62,743 nt of DNA from Collinsella sp. GTDB lineage: Bacteria > Actinomycetota > Coriobacteriia > Coriobacteriales > Coriobacteriaceae. Each line of letters starts with the position of its first letter. Position 1 is the first letter of the stretch. The notes beneath the pieces were generated by a model. The model had not been told where the DNA came from and did not search any database. It saw only the letters and a program-made list of their open reading frames with translations. Below are positions 43,862 to 54,968 of the stretch, in pieces. The stretch spans positions 18,209 through 80,951 of the forward strand of contig JAHYYL010000004.1 of the NCBI GenBank assembly GCA_019424965.1, in the 5' to 3' direction. The position numbers and the translations under genes were made by a program.

Positions 43862-45349
43862 ATGGAAAATGAGACGAGGGGCCAAGAGGACGCGGCCCAA
43901 GATGCAGCGGCGTGCGCCGAGGCCTTGGAGAGCCTAGACCGGTTTTCGCTGGACGAAGTTGCGTTTGACGAGACAATCGTCGACATGCAGGACGCGGCGG
44001 GCGATGGCATACCGGATACGGGCGACGACGTCGAGGATGCTCGCGATGAAGCCGATGTCGAAAAAGGCGATGACGAGGGCAATGGCCAACCGGAACCCAA
44101 CGCGGGAGATGAGACCTCCCTGCTTGGCGACTTGCCCGTCGACGAATCGCTCACCCGCGAGCTCCCCGGCTTGGGCTCTGCGCCAGTCGTCGACGAGACC
44201 ATCGCCATGGGAGATATTCCCCTGCCGTCCGCTCCCTCGGCACACGAAGCCGAGGTTCGTCATCGTAAGATGTCGCCCAAGCGCCGCAATCTGATGGTCG
44301 CCGGTGTCGTGGCCGTCGCGCTCGTCGCCGGCGGCGCGGGCTATGCGGCTTGGAACGGATACCAGCAAGAGCAGGCCGCCGTAGTTGCCGCAAACGCCCA
44401 TACCATGATGTCGGTGCAAATTGGCGTACATGCCGCGGGACTCGACTGCTCCACCGGCTCAAAGATCCCCGTGCAGGTGAGTGGCCAGGACTCCGACGGC
44501 TCTTCTGTGAGCGAAACGCTCTACGTTGACGAGCACGGCCGCGGCATCAAACTGCTGCCCGGCGATTACACGCTCTCCATCGCTGCCTCCCCCATCGCGG
44601 CCGACGGCACCATCTATACCGTCCCGACCACCAAGACGCAGGTCACCGTTAAGAGCGATGGACAGGATTTAAGTGCCCAGGCTGCCTTTAAACTCAAGGT
44701 GCCTTCGGCCGACACGGTAACCGACGACCAGATCGATGCCGCCGCCAAATATGCCGAGGAGGGAGGCGCGAGCTCCGCCGCCACCGCCAAGGTGCTCCAG
44801 CAGGCGGCAACCGCGCGGCGCGACGCCGCCGTCAATGCCCTGAGCGCGCAAAAGGCACAGGCAGCCCGTGATGCCGACGCCCGTCACAAGGCAACCGACC
44901 TCTACCAGCTCGATATCCCCGTCGAATGGTACGGCAAGGTCGAGACTTGGCAAAATGGCAGCACGCTATGCATCTATCTTGCCGGCGACAGCGATACGCC
45001 GATTGTGACGCTCGTCGCGGTGCGCGAGGGCGAGAGCTTTACGCCCGATGAGGGCGATACGGTTTTGGGTGCGGCCAATCTAGGCAACGGTTATACCGTC
45101 TACGCCAGCGGCCCCGTCTATCCGTACGTGGTGCCCCAGACCATCAACGGGCGCACGCAGAACCCCGTGTCGACCTATCCCATGGACACAGCCATTGAGC
45201 TTGTCGAGCTTACGACCGGCAACCGCTACACCTACAGCCAGATCAAGAGCGTGCTGGTCGGCAAAGACGGCAAGGCCGACGCTGCCACCAAGCTCGAATG
45301 CGACTACATCGCCCAGATTCTGCTGCCGAGCATCAAGGCCCAGGACTAG
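43862..45349 (+). CDS. Membrane-anchored exported protein with acidic cytosolic N-terminus
   Basis: 495 residues. About the first 135 are acidic and unstructured and contain two similar strings, VAFDETIVDMQDA and VVDETIAMGDIP, possible phospho-Thr/FHA docking sites. A basic patch (RKMSPKRRN) and one membrane segment (about 145-165) follow. The outside has two beta-type regions (MSVQIGVHAAGLDCSTGSK; YTLSIAASP) flanking an Ala-rich coiled segment (about 290-340), then a C-terminal domain ending LECDYIAQILLPSIKAQD. Start at 43862 after GGGGGAT. No family recognised; a kinase-regulated surface protein is a speculation. Confidence 0.75.
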   Translation: MENETRGQEDAAQDAAACAEALESLDRFSLDEVAFDETIVDMQDAAGDGIPDTGDDVEDARDEADVEKGDDEGNGQPEPNAGDETSLLGDLPVDESLTRELPGLGSAPVVDETIAMGDIPLPSAPSAHEAEVRHRKMSPKRRNLMVAGVVAVALVAGGAGYAAWNGYQQEQAAVVAANAHTMMSVQIGVHAAGLDCSTGSKIPVQVSGQDSDGSSVSETLYVDEHGRGIKLLPGDYTLSIAASPIAADGTIYTVPTTKTQVTVKSDGQDLSAQAAFKLKVPSADTVTDDQIDAAAKYAEEGGASSAATAKVLQQAATARRDAAVNALSAQKAQAARDADARHKATDLYQLDIPVEWYGKVETWQNGSTLCIYLAGDSDTPIVTLVAVREGESFTPDEGDTVLGAANLGNGYTVYASGPVYPYVVPQTINGRTQNPVSTYPMDTAIELVELTTGNRYTYSQIKSVLVGKDGKADAATKLECDYIAQILLPSIKAQD

Positions 45350-45384
45350 CCGGGCGCATCATGGTACTCCCCAACCGTGATGAA

Positions 45385-45406
45385 GGGGCCAGGAGGTCCT
45401 GGCCCC
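45385..45406. terminator. Hairpin between convergent genes
   Basis: GGGGCCAGGA pairs perfectly with TCCTGGCCCC, 35 bp after the stop at 45349 and 16 bp before the convergent ATPase stop. No U-run. Confidence 0.6.
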
Positions 45407-45422
45407 ACAGATCCGTAGATGA

Positions 45423-46775
45423 TTAGGCAAGGAGCCACTTCCATGCGGGCACAGCGTGTACCACACCGTGTTCACATGGAATATCGGCCTGTTCATCCAT
45501 AGTAACGATTACCGACTCGCCAAGATCAAACTGGGCCATCGAGGCATCGAGGGCTGCAATTTCGCGTTCGCGCGTTTTCTCGCTTGCCATATCCACACTC
45601 ACCTGAGTCAGGCTATAAGCCTGCATGAGAAGTGCATCCCCAGCCACAAAGTCAACCTCATGGCTTTTATTCTTCTCCTTGACCAGTAGGCGGCAGACCG
45701 AACCGACCCGCACCGCAGGAGTCCTTCTTCTGAGCGCATTGAACACCGCAGTCTCGAGCCTCTGGCCCTGGTCCAATGCCGATGCGGGAGAGAATGCTCC
45801 AAACATCGCAGGATCGACAGCGTAGACTTTAGACGCAGACCGCGTATTATTTGCAAGTGAACGCGTAAACTCCGGCACAGAAAACAGCAGGTAGGCGTCC
45901 TCGTAATACTCAAGTAAGTCGCTGAGCGAATTACGACTGACGGGTATCTGCCTGCTCTTGAACTCGTTGTACACCTTGTTCACCGACAGCTCTCGTCCCG
46001 AAGATGCCATACACCGCGTCAGAAACAGTGAGGCCAAACGAGGGCTCTTGACGTCGTAACGCTCCACAACGTCCATAGCGACCGTTCGCGACGCATATTC
46101 CTGTAGCAGCTGAATCGCGTCTGCGGGCGTCTGCTCAAGTGTCGCGATGAATCCCCCTCGCTCGAGATATCCGACCAGATGGTGTCGGAGCAACGCTGCA
46201 GCGCTTGAGGAGAAGGGCGCGTTCGACTCAGGAACGCTCCCCGTCTTATATCGGACGTATTCCGAAAAACTCAACGGAAAAAGCTCTCGCACAAGAGAAC
46301 GGCCCCTGAACTCGCTCTTAAGTTCTGAGGACAGCATCTTAGAAGAAGATCCCGTCACGTAAACGGTCGCCTTCTCCGTATCGACCACGCGTCGCAGAAA
46401 CGCACCCCATTCGGGTATTTCCTGGATCTCGTCAAAGAAAAGGTAGGCGCCCTCGCCTCGAGCAGCAGGATATAGTGCATAGAATGTATCGAGCACGTCC
46501 GCTAGTAGCGATGGCTCATACGGACGCAAGCGCTCATCCTCAAAATTGAAATATAGCATCCGGTCAAGCTCGACGCCTTGGCCCTGAAGCCGCCGTATCT
46601 CCTGATACAGGCGATACGTCTTTCCACAACGACGGGCGCCCACAATCACATATACGATGTTGTCGCGCTTTGGCTCCTGCGGGTTGCCCAGATCAAGGTC
46701 GCGCTCAAAGACCTGCGGAATCCCCTGTTGCTCAAAGTCCTTTATTTTTTGAGCCACCAAGTCGTTGAATGCCAT
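45423..46775 (-). CDS. AAA ATPase with DUF4143 C-terminal domain
   Basis: 450 residues. AAA_14 ATPase at about 40-170: VIVGARRCGKTY Walker A, YLFFDEIQEIPEW Walker B, VTGSSSKML sensor. An HTH-like middle (VNKVYNEFKSRQIPVSRNSL, about 270-295) precedes the DUF4143 part with QRLETAVFNAL and SHEVDFVAGDALL, the relics of a PD-(D/E)xK nuclease-like fold. Such ATPases are very numerous in gut bacteria and their role is unclear. GGAG lies before ATG 46775. A perfect 25-bp inverted repeat covers the leader. Codon use is less GC-rich than the neighbours, so it may have been acquired. Confidence 0.88.
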   Translation of the reverse strand: MAFNDLVAQKIKDFEQQGIPQVFERDLDLGNPQEPKRDNIVYVIVGARRCGKTYRLYQEIRRLQGQGVELDRMLYFNFEDERLRPYEPSLLADVLDTFYALYPAARGEGAYLFFDEIQEIPEWGAFLRRVVDTEKATVYVTGSSSKMLSSELKSEFRGRSLVRELFPLSFSEYVRYKTGSVPESNAPFSSSAAALLRHHLVGYLERGGFIATLEQTPADAIQLLQEYASRTVAMDVVERYDVKSPRLASLFLTRCMASSGRELSVNKVYNEFKSRQIPVSRNSLSDLLEYYEDAYLLFSVPEFTRSLANNTRSASKVYAVDPAMFGAFSPASALDQGQRLETAVFNALRRRTPAVRVGSVCRLLVKEKNKSHEVDFVAGDALLMQAYSLTQVSVDMASEKTREREIAALDASMAQFDLGESVIVTMDEQADIPCEHGVVHAVPAWKWLLA

Positions 46776-46783
46776 AATTCTCC

Positions 46784-46843
46784 AATCTTGCTCTCCTGCT
46801 AATCAAGATTATAACGATTCTTGATTAGCAGGAGAGCAAGATT
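46784..46843. repeat. Perfect 25-bp inverted repeat in the ATPase leader
   Basis: Arms 46784-46808 and 46819-46843 are exact reverse complements around a 10-bp centre TTATAACGAT. A further TCTTGATTA copy follows at 46851-46859. It begins 9 bp before the ATPase start codon, so it must be transcribed or contain the promoter. Confidence 0.88.
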
Positions 46844-46947
46844 ATGCGTATCTTGATTAATGGATAAGCAAGTTTTCTATTAGTGGCCCCTCCCGGAGGA
46901 TATCGAGCGGCCGAGGGGGCAGGCATGAACGCCTCTAGCCGAAAACA

Positions 46948-46984
46948 AAGTAGCTAAAAAAGCCCCGTCCCAAATCAGCTACTT
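46948..46984 (-). terminator. Hairpin overlapping the stop of the 55-residue gene
   Basis: AAGTAGCT (46948-46955) pairs with AGCTACTT (46977-46984), and on the minus strand the loop holds GGGGCTTTTTT. Probable transcription end of the small gene. Confidence 0.5.
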
Positions 46985-47150
46985 AACGCCAGGGGTCGGC
47001 TTCGAAGAGGGGCTCGCGCTCGGGGCGACGATCGCTATAAGGATCGTAGCCGTCGTCATCCTCGTTCTCGGCACGAATGTAGGGATCGGTGGGCTTTTTC
47101 GTCTCCCTCTTCTCGCGCAGGGGCTGCTTGCACTCGTCCTTGCTATCCAT
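46983..47150 (-). CDS. Small acidic hypothetical protein
   Basis: 55 residues, MDSKDECKQPLREKRETKKP at the start and a Pro/Asp/Tyr-rich end (DDDGYDPYSDRRPEREP then LFEADPWR). ATG 47150 follows GGAAAGG at good distance; the longer frame to 47252 is without a site. Charged and probably disordered; no family recognised. Kept because of its site, terminator-like hairpin and non-random composition. Confidence 0.55.
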   Translation of the reverse strand: MDSKDECKQPLREKRETKKPTDPYIRAENEDDDGYDPYSDRRPEREPLFEADPWR

Positions 47151-47382
47151 GGCATGCACCTTTCCGTGTGGCTTGAATTCCATTCTTACACTATGACTGA
47201 TTACGGCCATCGTAATGCATGGATACCGCGGGATGCGGTATCCAGAGCGCACACGTGCTTACGAATCGTCTACGCGTATCGGCGCAGACAGTGTATACAT
47301 TGCTTTAAACCCAACGCAAGCCCGCCCGAGCGCACCTTAGGCACACTCGGGCGGGTAAACATCGTCTTGAAACTTGCAGCAA
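47151..47382. other. Intergenic region with hairpin downstream of second PTS
   Basis: CCCGCCCGAG (47321-47330) and CTCGGGCGGG (47346-47355) form a strong hairpin about 30 bp after the EIID stop, the probable end of the PTS transcript although no U-run follows. The rest contains no supported gene. Confidence 0.55.
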
Positions 47383-48243
47383 CTAGCAAATCCCCGTCAG
47401 GCCAAGCACCAGGCCAATGATCATGGTGCCGATAATGATCCAGTTCACGTTGGTGTTCTTCTTGAGCAGCTTGAAACAACCCAGGGTGTACAGCAGCGGA
47501 ATCAGGCCGATGAAGATCGTATCGAGATACGTCTGGATCATGACCGGATCGCCCTCGGGCATCGGAATTGAGATCGCGCAGTTGAACTTAACGAACGAGG
47601 CAGCCATGGCGCCGATCATCAGCAGGCCGAGCGTGCTTGAGAGTTTGGTTACAATACCCATCAAGCCGCTCTCGTAGATCTTGGTGATGAAGCTCGAACC
47701 GACGCGATACCCAAGAACCGTCAGCACCCAACGCGTAATCCACGACGGAATGTTGTAAATGAGCAGAAACGCGATCGGACCCAGAAGCGATCCGTTCTGA
47801 GAGCACAGCGCCATACCGACCGAGGCCGCGATAACACGGATAACGCCCCAGAAGATTGCATCGCCGATGCCCGACATGGGACCCATGAGCGAAGCTTTGA
47901 CCGAGTCGATCGAATGCGTATCGAAATCAGGCTCGGCCGCGTTCTCCTTCTCCATCGAGGCAACAAGGCCCATGCAGAACGTACCGACATTTGACGTGAT
48001 GTTATACCAGGTCGAATGGCGTACCAGGGCATCGCGACGCTGTTCTTTATCCGGGTAGAAACGCTCGATGGCAGGCCAGATGGACCACATGAAGCCTGAA
48101 GCGCCTCCGCGAGCGCCGCCGCCGTAATGGGCAAAGACGTTGAACGAGTGGAAGAAGATGCCGCGCAGCATCTTACGGTCTTCAGCGGAAAGATCCTTAG
48201 TGGAGATGCTGATCTTCTCGCTTGCGGTATCGGTGGTACTCAT
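47383..48243 (-). CDS. Mannose-family PTS, EIID component (second system)
   Basis: 286 residues. LRGIFFHSFNVFAHYGGGAR, WSIWPAIERFYPDKEQR, KASLMGPMSGIGDAIFWG and the C-terminal membrane helices are the EIID pattern. The sequence is clearly different from manZ, more like EIID of N-acetylgalactosamine/sorbose-type systems; the exact sugar cannot be read. ATG 48243 overlaps the EIIC stop (ATGA). Confidence 0.92.
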   Translation of the reverse strand: MSTTDTASEKISISTKDLSAEDRKMLRGIFFHSFNVFAHYGGGARGGASGFMWSIWPAIERFYPDKEQRRDALVRHSTWYNITSNVGTFCMGLVASMEKENAAEPDFDTHSIDSVKASLMGPMSGIGDAIFWGVIRVIAASVGMALCSQNGSLLGPIAFLLIYNIPSWITRWVLTVLGYRVGSSFITKIYESGLMGIVTKLSSTLGLLMIGAMAASFVKFNCAISIPMPEGDPVMIQTYLDTIFIGLIPLLYTLGCFKLLKKNTNVNWIIIGTMIIGLVLGLTGIC

Positions 48244-49067
48244 GCGAAGAAATCCTCCTCTTCGAGCTCGGCGACGGACTGGGCACCAGCTGCGACGCCC
48301 GATTCGCGCAAGTCCTTAATCTGGTTGCGCAGGTCGAGATTTTCAAGGTCACGCAGGGCCGTAACGACCAAGATCACTGCACCGACGGCGGCAATTGCGA
48401 CCATGGGCATGTTGAGATATTGGAAGAGCACGAAGCCGAGCAGGAAATAAATTGCAATCTTGTTATCCCAGAGCATGCGCAGAAGTAGCGCCATGCCCAC
48501 GGCGGGAAGCAGGCCGGATGCAGCATTGAACCCGTTCAGGACCGCCTGCGGCACCATATTCATAAGCTGCGATGCCGGCTCGGCACCGACCCACACCGCC
48601 AAAAACGTCGGGATGGCGAATAGACCGTTCATGACTACGGCGCCGCCAAAATGGCAGATGAAGAGCTTCTTACTGTCACCCGAGTTCGCGGCCCAATCAA
48701 TAACAGGAGCCCAGAAAGACATGAGCACGTTGAGAACGAGCGAGTAGATGATGTTCGCAAAAATAGCCGCAGCCACCGCGAGCGGAATCGCTACGCCCTG
48801 CTCCATGCCAGACACGACCACGAAGCACACAGCGAGCACCGTTCCTGCCACCGTATCAGCCGAAGTCGCACCGCCCACGTTGACGCTTCCGATGAAAATA
48901 GCCTGGAGCGCAGCACCGATGATAATGCCTGCGGTAACATCGCCAAAGATAATGCCCGCCACAAGACCCACGCCCAGGGGCTGGTCAATCATGGGCTGTC
49001 CAAACGTCCATTGGACGAAATAGCAGATAAAAGCTGCCAAATATGCCAAGAGCGCAGTCGTCAGCAT
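48240..49067 (-). CDS. Mannose-family PTS, EIIC component (second system)
   Basis: 275 residues, polytopic: TTALLAYLAAFICYFVQWTF, QPLGVGLVAGIIFGDVTAGI and IGAALQAIFIGSVNVGGATS. The cytosolic C-terminal tail is long and charged (about 35 residues, ending ELEEEDFFA). AAGGAGG precedes ATG 49067. It forms the translocation pair with the downstream EIID. Confidence 0.93.
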   Translation of the reverse strand: MLTTALLAYLAAFICYFVQWTFGQPMIDQPLGVGLVAGIIFGDVTAGIIIGAALQAIFIGSVNVGGATSADTVAGTVLAVCFVVVSGMEQGVAIPLAVAAAIFANIIYSLVLNVLMSFWAPVIDWAANSGDSKKLFICHFGGAVVMNGLFAIPTFLAVWVGAEPASQLMNMVPQAVLNGFNAASGLLPAVGMALLLRMLWDNKIAIYFLLGFVLFQYLNMPMVAIAAVGAVILVVTALRDLENLDLRNQIKDLRESGVAAGAQSVAELEEEDFFA

Positions 49068-49079
49068 ATCAATCCCTCC

Positions 49080-49577
49080 TTAGAGCTTTGCCAGCAGGTC
49101 GGAAACCTTGACCTTACCGTCTGTAACGCCGACCTGATGAAACACCGGCAGATCTTGCTCACACAGCTCGCGCGCTGCAGCCACCTCGTCTGGATTGAGC
49201 GTTACACCCGTTGTCAGCAGCACCTTGGCTGCATCGTCGCTTCGATCGAAGCGGCCGACATTCGCAACGTTCACGCTGCCGATCCTACCGGGAGCCCCTT
49301 TCACTAGTTTGAGTGCATCGGCGATGTTCCCAGTAAGGGCGAAGATGCGCATCTCGCCCGCACGCGGATCGTTAGCAATCTTGATAGCGTCGTCTATTGT
49401 ACGGATGAGAAGCTTCTGCCCACTCGGGCAAGCCATCTTGAGCGTCGACGACTGGGTTTCATTTTGGGCCGCAGCGTCATTCGCGACTAAAATACCCTTG
49501 GTGCTCAGCTCCTTTCCCCACATGAGCGTGACCTGTCCGTGAACCAGGCGGTCATCCACTCGCAGCTGAACGATCAT
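49080..49577 (-). CDS. Mannose-family PTS, EIIB component (second system)
   Basis: 165 residues with the active His13 in QLRVDDRLVHGQVTLMW. The remainder follows the EIIB fold (KGILVANDAAAQNE, RIGSVNVANVGRF). Separate EIIA and EIIB genes distinguish this system from the fused ManX. AAAGGAG precedes ATG 49577. Confidence 0.94.
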   Translation of the reverse strand: MIVQLRVDDRLVHGQVTLMWGKELSTKGILVANDAAAQNETQSSTLKMACPSGQKLLIRTIDDAIKIANDPRAGEMRIFALTGNIADALKLVKGAPGRIGSVNVANVGRFDRSDDAAKVLLTTGVTLNPDEVAAARELCEQDLPVFHQVGVTDGKVKVSDLLAKL

Positions 49578-49624
49578 TTCGTTCTCCTTTCGTCTTCGCT
49601 CCGCCCGCCAAAGCGGACCACTTC

Positions 49625-50047
49625 CTATCCAAAGAAATCGTCATCGGTATCTGTCGCCCCGCCTGCCCGCAGGACCACACGCCGCATGGAGGTCGATGCC
49701 TGCGCGATTACGCTGTCGATATACTCGGGCGTGAACGCCTCGCCCGTAATCAGGCATTCGAGAATTAACGCGATGTTGAAACCGGTCACATGTACGATGC
49801 CGTGCTTTTCCGGCTGCATGGCCGTAACCATGTTGCAGACGCTCCCGCCCAAAAGATCGGTAACGATCAACGCATCGTCCTCTGGCCTCACGCCATCGAT
49901 AAACTCTGCGATCTGCTCATTGGGATCCGATTCGTCCACATAGCAATCAACGACGGTTATGGCGCTATCATCATGAAGCAGCACCTCAGCCACACTTTTG
50001 ACGCCACTTGCTAGGCGTCCGTGGGTTGCAACTAAAATTTTCTTCAT
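49625..50047 (-). CDS. Mannose-family PTS, EIIA component (second system)
   Basis: 140 residues, phospho-His9 in KKILVATHGRLASG and the LIVTDLLGGSVCN motif. Short acidic tail GGATDTDDDFFG. ATG 50047 follows AAGGGGTG and lies 10 bp after the aldolase stop; a longer frame reaching into the aldolase gene is rejected. Confidence 0.93.
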   Translation of the reverse strand: MKKILVATHGRLASGVKSVAEVLLHDDSAITVVDCYVDESDPNEQIAEFIDGVRPEDDALIVTDLLGGSVCNMVTAMQPEKHGIVHVTGFNIALILECLITGEAFTPEYIDSVIAQASTSMRRVVLRAGGATDTDDDFFG

Positions 50048-50057
50048 AGCACACCCC

Positions 50058-50945
50058 TTAAGCCAAAGGAGCCGCGCCATTGGCGAATACTCGCACGACA
50101 TGCTCGAATGTGCTGCGCAGGCTCTCGAACGCGACTGCCGTCATATCGTGCCAATAGATCGGAGCATCCGGATGTCCCTCAGTCTTTTCATCAACCATGG
50201 CGCGCACGGCATCGCCGGCATATTTAACGCCATACGTGTAGTAGTTAATCTTGCGGATGCCGGCATTGATGGCACGAGCGTAATCCTCGTCGGAAACACC
50301 GGAGCCACCGTGCATGACAAGTGGCACGTTCACACAGCTGCGAATGTCGGTCAGAACGTCAATGTTCAAATGGGGCTCGCCCTTATACAGGCCGTGCACC
50401 GTTCCGAACGAGCAGGCCAGGATATCGAGCCCCGTGGACTCAACGAAGTCACGCGCCTGGTCAGGATCGGTATAGATGGCGCCCGCCTCTTCCGCCGTGG
50501 ACCCAGCATCAGGATCGCCACCCTCACGCGACCCCATAGAACCAAGTTCGCACTCAAGGCCTGCACCAAAGTCGGCGCACATCTGGGCAGCGTACTGGGA
50601 AAGCTCAACATTACGTTCGTAGGAAAGTGCAGAACCGTCGAACATGACGCCCGTGAAACCGAGCTCCAACGCACGACGAGCATAGGATAGATTCTCACAA
50701 TGATCCAGATTCAGGCAGATATGCGCACTCGAGCGCTCAGCCAGTGCTGTAACCAGCGGAGCCACCACGTCAATCGGCACCAGCGACTCGTGAACCTCGG
50801 CATGCTGGATGATAATCGGATAACCTGTTTCCTCCGCCACGTCCACAGCGGCGCGGACGGCCTCAAGACTCGCGGAATTTACTGCAGCGACCGCCATATT
50901 GTTCTGTTCGGCGATGTTGCAGATATCTCTCATACTGACGAGCAT
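50058..50945 (-). CDS. Class II fructose/tagatose-bisphosphate aldolase family protein
   Basis: 295 residues, zinc-dependent ketose-bisphosphate aldolase. ICLNLDHCENLSYARRALEL (catalytic Asp, first His ligand), GFTGVMFDGSALSYERN, VHGLYKGEPHLN and PLVMHGGSGVSDEDY (second and third His) are present. It is GatY/KbaY-like, which together with the PTS suggests uptake of a hexose/hexosamine or hexitol and cleavage to DHAP and an aldehyde. ATG 50945 with AAAGGAG heads the operon; the longer frame from 51014 lacks a site. Confidence 0.9.
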   Translation of the reverse strand: MLVSMRDICNIAEQNNMAVAAVNSASLEAVRAAVDVAEETGYPIIIQHAEVHESLVPIDVVAPLVTALAERSSAHICLNLDHCENLSYARRALELGFTGVMFDGSALSYERNVELSQYAAQMCADFGAGLECELGSMGSREGGDPDAGSTAEEAGAIYTDPDQARDFVESTGLDILACSFGTVHGLYKGEPHLNIDVLTDIRSCVNVPLVMHGGSGVSDEDYARAINAGIRKINYYTYGVKYAGDAVRAMVDEKTEGHPDAPIYWHDMTAVAFESLRSTFEHVVRVFANGAAPLA

Positions 50946-51021
50946 CTGTTCTCCTTTCCTCAGGCAGACCATCGCTGTTTGGCTTTCTCCAAACGCAACA
51001 TTTTGCGAGTTCATTATATTG

Positions 51022-51124
51022 CGTTTTGTTTTGCTTTGTTTCGGAATTGACGTCTGCTACCGCGAACGGTCGAAAACCTGCCCCGAACGTTCGATATGTT
51101 TTGTTTAGAGTTGTTTTATTTCAT
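51022..51124. promoter_or_regulatory. Divergent control region of aldolase-PTS operon and deoR gene
   Basis: Two T-rich blocks with iterated TTTTGTTT/TTTGTTTC (51022-51043 and 51098-51124), as seen in DeoR-family operators, flank CGAACGGTCGAAAA and a perfect palindrome CGAACGTTCG (51084-51093). Confidence 0.5.
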
Positions 51125-51194
51125 TTCAGGAATTGTTGTTCTGGTAAAACTGAAGGTAACAAGCCTTGTCCCACAACAAGCCCTGGGAGTTCTT

Positions 51195-51983
51195 ATGAGT
51201 GAACCGCGTCCCTATTACCTGGAAGAACGGCAGGAAGAAATACTCGACTTACTCAATGCGAACAGCACTGTTCGCATTGTTGACCTCAGCGAGCGCTTCG
51301 GTGTTTCGGAAGCGACCATTCGAAAGGATATGCGGGCTCTCGAAGGCAGAGGACTTCTCAGGCGAACCCATGGCGGCGCGATCTTACCGAACCCCAATTC
51401 TCGCGAACTTTCGTTTGAAGACGCTTCTTCGACGGCCCAAGACGAAAAACGCCGCATCGGTTACGCTGCGGCGAAAATGGTGCGCGACGGCGACACGTTC
51501 TTTCTTCAATCGGGAACAACAACGGGCTGCATGCTACGCGCTCTCAAGGGCCGCAAGAATCTCACGGTTCTCACGAACGACCTATCTCACGCGATACTTG
51601 CCGAAGAATTGCTGGTGGACAGCGAGGTCATTCTCCTGGGCGGACAACTGAGATTTGGCTATCACTACACACAGGGCAACGAGACTATCCGGCTGCTTAA
51701 CGAGTACTTTGTTCCCACTGCTTTCATGGGAACCAATACCTTCTCGTTTTCAAAAGGATTTATGGCGCATCGATTGGAGCAGGCGAACATGGTGAGCGCC
51801 ATCGCGAACGCTGCCGACCGACGCATAACCCTCATGGACTCATCGAAAATCGGCGTCATCGGCTTGGTTCACGCCCTTGACCTCAATGAGATTAACTGCC
51901 TGATCACCGACACCGGTGTCGATGCGGACACGAGGCAGCGACTTGCCGAGCTTGCCCCCAACTTGGAGATCATCTACGCCTAG
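51195..51983 (+). CDS. DeoR family transcriptional regulator
   Basis: 262 residues. N-terminal DeoR HTH: YLEERQEEILDLLNANSTVR, DLSERFGVSEATIRKDMRAL and the LLRRTHGGAIL tag. The effector domain has the FFLQSGTTTGCMLRAL phosphosugar site and LGGQLRFGYHYTQG, GTNTFSF. ATG 51195 after GGGAG; the upstream frame to 51096 is the promoter region. As usual for this family it probably represses the divergent aldolase-PTS operon until a sugar phosphate accumulates. Confidence 0.93.
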   Translation: MSEPRPYYLEERQEEILDLLNANSTVRIVDLSERFGVSEATIRKDMRALEGRGLLRRTHGGAILPNPNSRELSFEDASSTAQDEKRRIGYAAAKMVRDGDTFFLQSGTTTGCMLRALKGRKNLTVLTNDLSHAILAEELLVDSEVILLGGQLRFGYHYTQGNETIRLLNEYFVPTAFMGTNTFSFSKGFMAHRLEQANMVSAIANAADRRITLMDSSKIGVIGLVHALDLNEINCLITDTGVDADTRQRLAELAPNLEIIYA

Positions 51984-52012
51984 ACTGCCCGGCACATTCG
52001 ACGCAGCATGAA

Positions 52013-52045
52013 AAAGGGGCGACGGGTAAATCCCGCCGCCCCTTT
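52013..52045. terminator. Bidirectional terminator between deoR and clpB
   Basis: AAAGGGGCGACGGG pairs with CCCGCCGCCCCTTT across a 5-nt loop. U-runs follow in both directions, best on the clpB side. Confidence 0.85.
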
Positions 52046-52057
52046 GCTTGAGCTCAG

Positions 52058-54682
<2,625 letters not shown>

Positions 54683-54860
54683 GGAATCACCTCTCTTGGG
54701 GCGGCCGCCCTACGGGGCGGCTTCACGTTGTTCGAGAAGTATTGTTGCCAGCTTTACGCGATCTTATACACAAATCTAAGTCTCTATATATAAGATTTTC
54801 TGAGTGAATTACGGATAGGGTACTGAGATGTCAGCCCGCCGCTGCCCAGGCGCGCTACCG
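54683..54860. other. clpB upstream region
   Basis: AT-rich stretch 54750-54810 with TATATATA-type strings is the probable promoter zone; no named heat-shock operator recognised. Confidence 0.4.
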
Positions 54861-54915
54861 TCTCGATCTGTAACATCTAGCAGCCATTTTTGATCCTAGA
54901 TGTTACAGATCGAGA
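54861..54915. repeat. Perfect 20-bp inverted repeat
   Basis: TCTCGATCTGTAACATCTAG (54861-54880) and its exact complement (54896-54915) around a 15-nt loop. It is followed 10 bp later by a copy of the ACCACCACAAAG element. Confidence 0.85.
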
Positions 54916-54925
54916 CAGACCGAAA

Positions 54926-54960
54926 ACCACCACAAAGAGGACAGGCACCTTTGTGGTGGT
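54926..54960. repeat. ACCACCACAAAG palindromic element, copy 1
   Basis: Arms ACCACCACAAAG (54926-54937) and CTTTGTGGTGGT (54949-54960), loop AGGACAGGCAC. Nearly identical copies at 55740-55774 and, inverted, 56597-56631. Confidence 0.85.
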
Positions 54961-54968
54961 CGCGGTCT

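Noticed and set aside
54683..54860. CIRCE or HAIR operator upstream of clpB
   Set aside because: Neither TTAGCACTC-N9-GAGTGCTAA nor CTTGAGT-N7-ACTCAAG is present in recognisable form.
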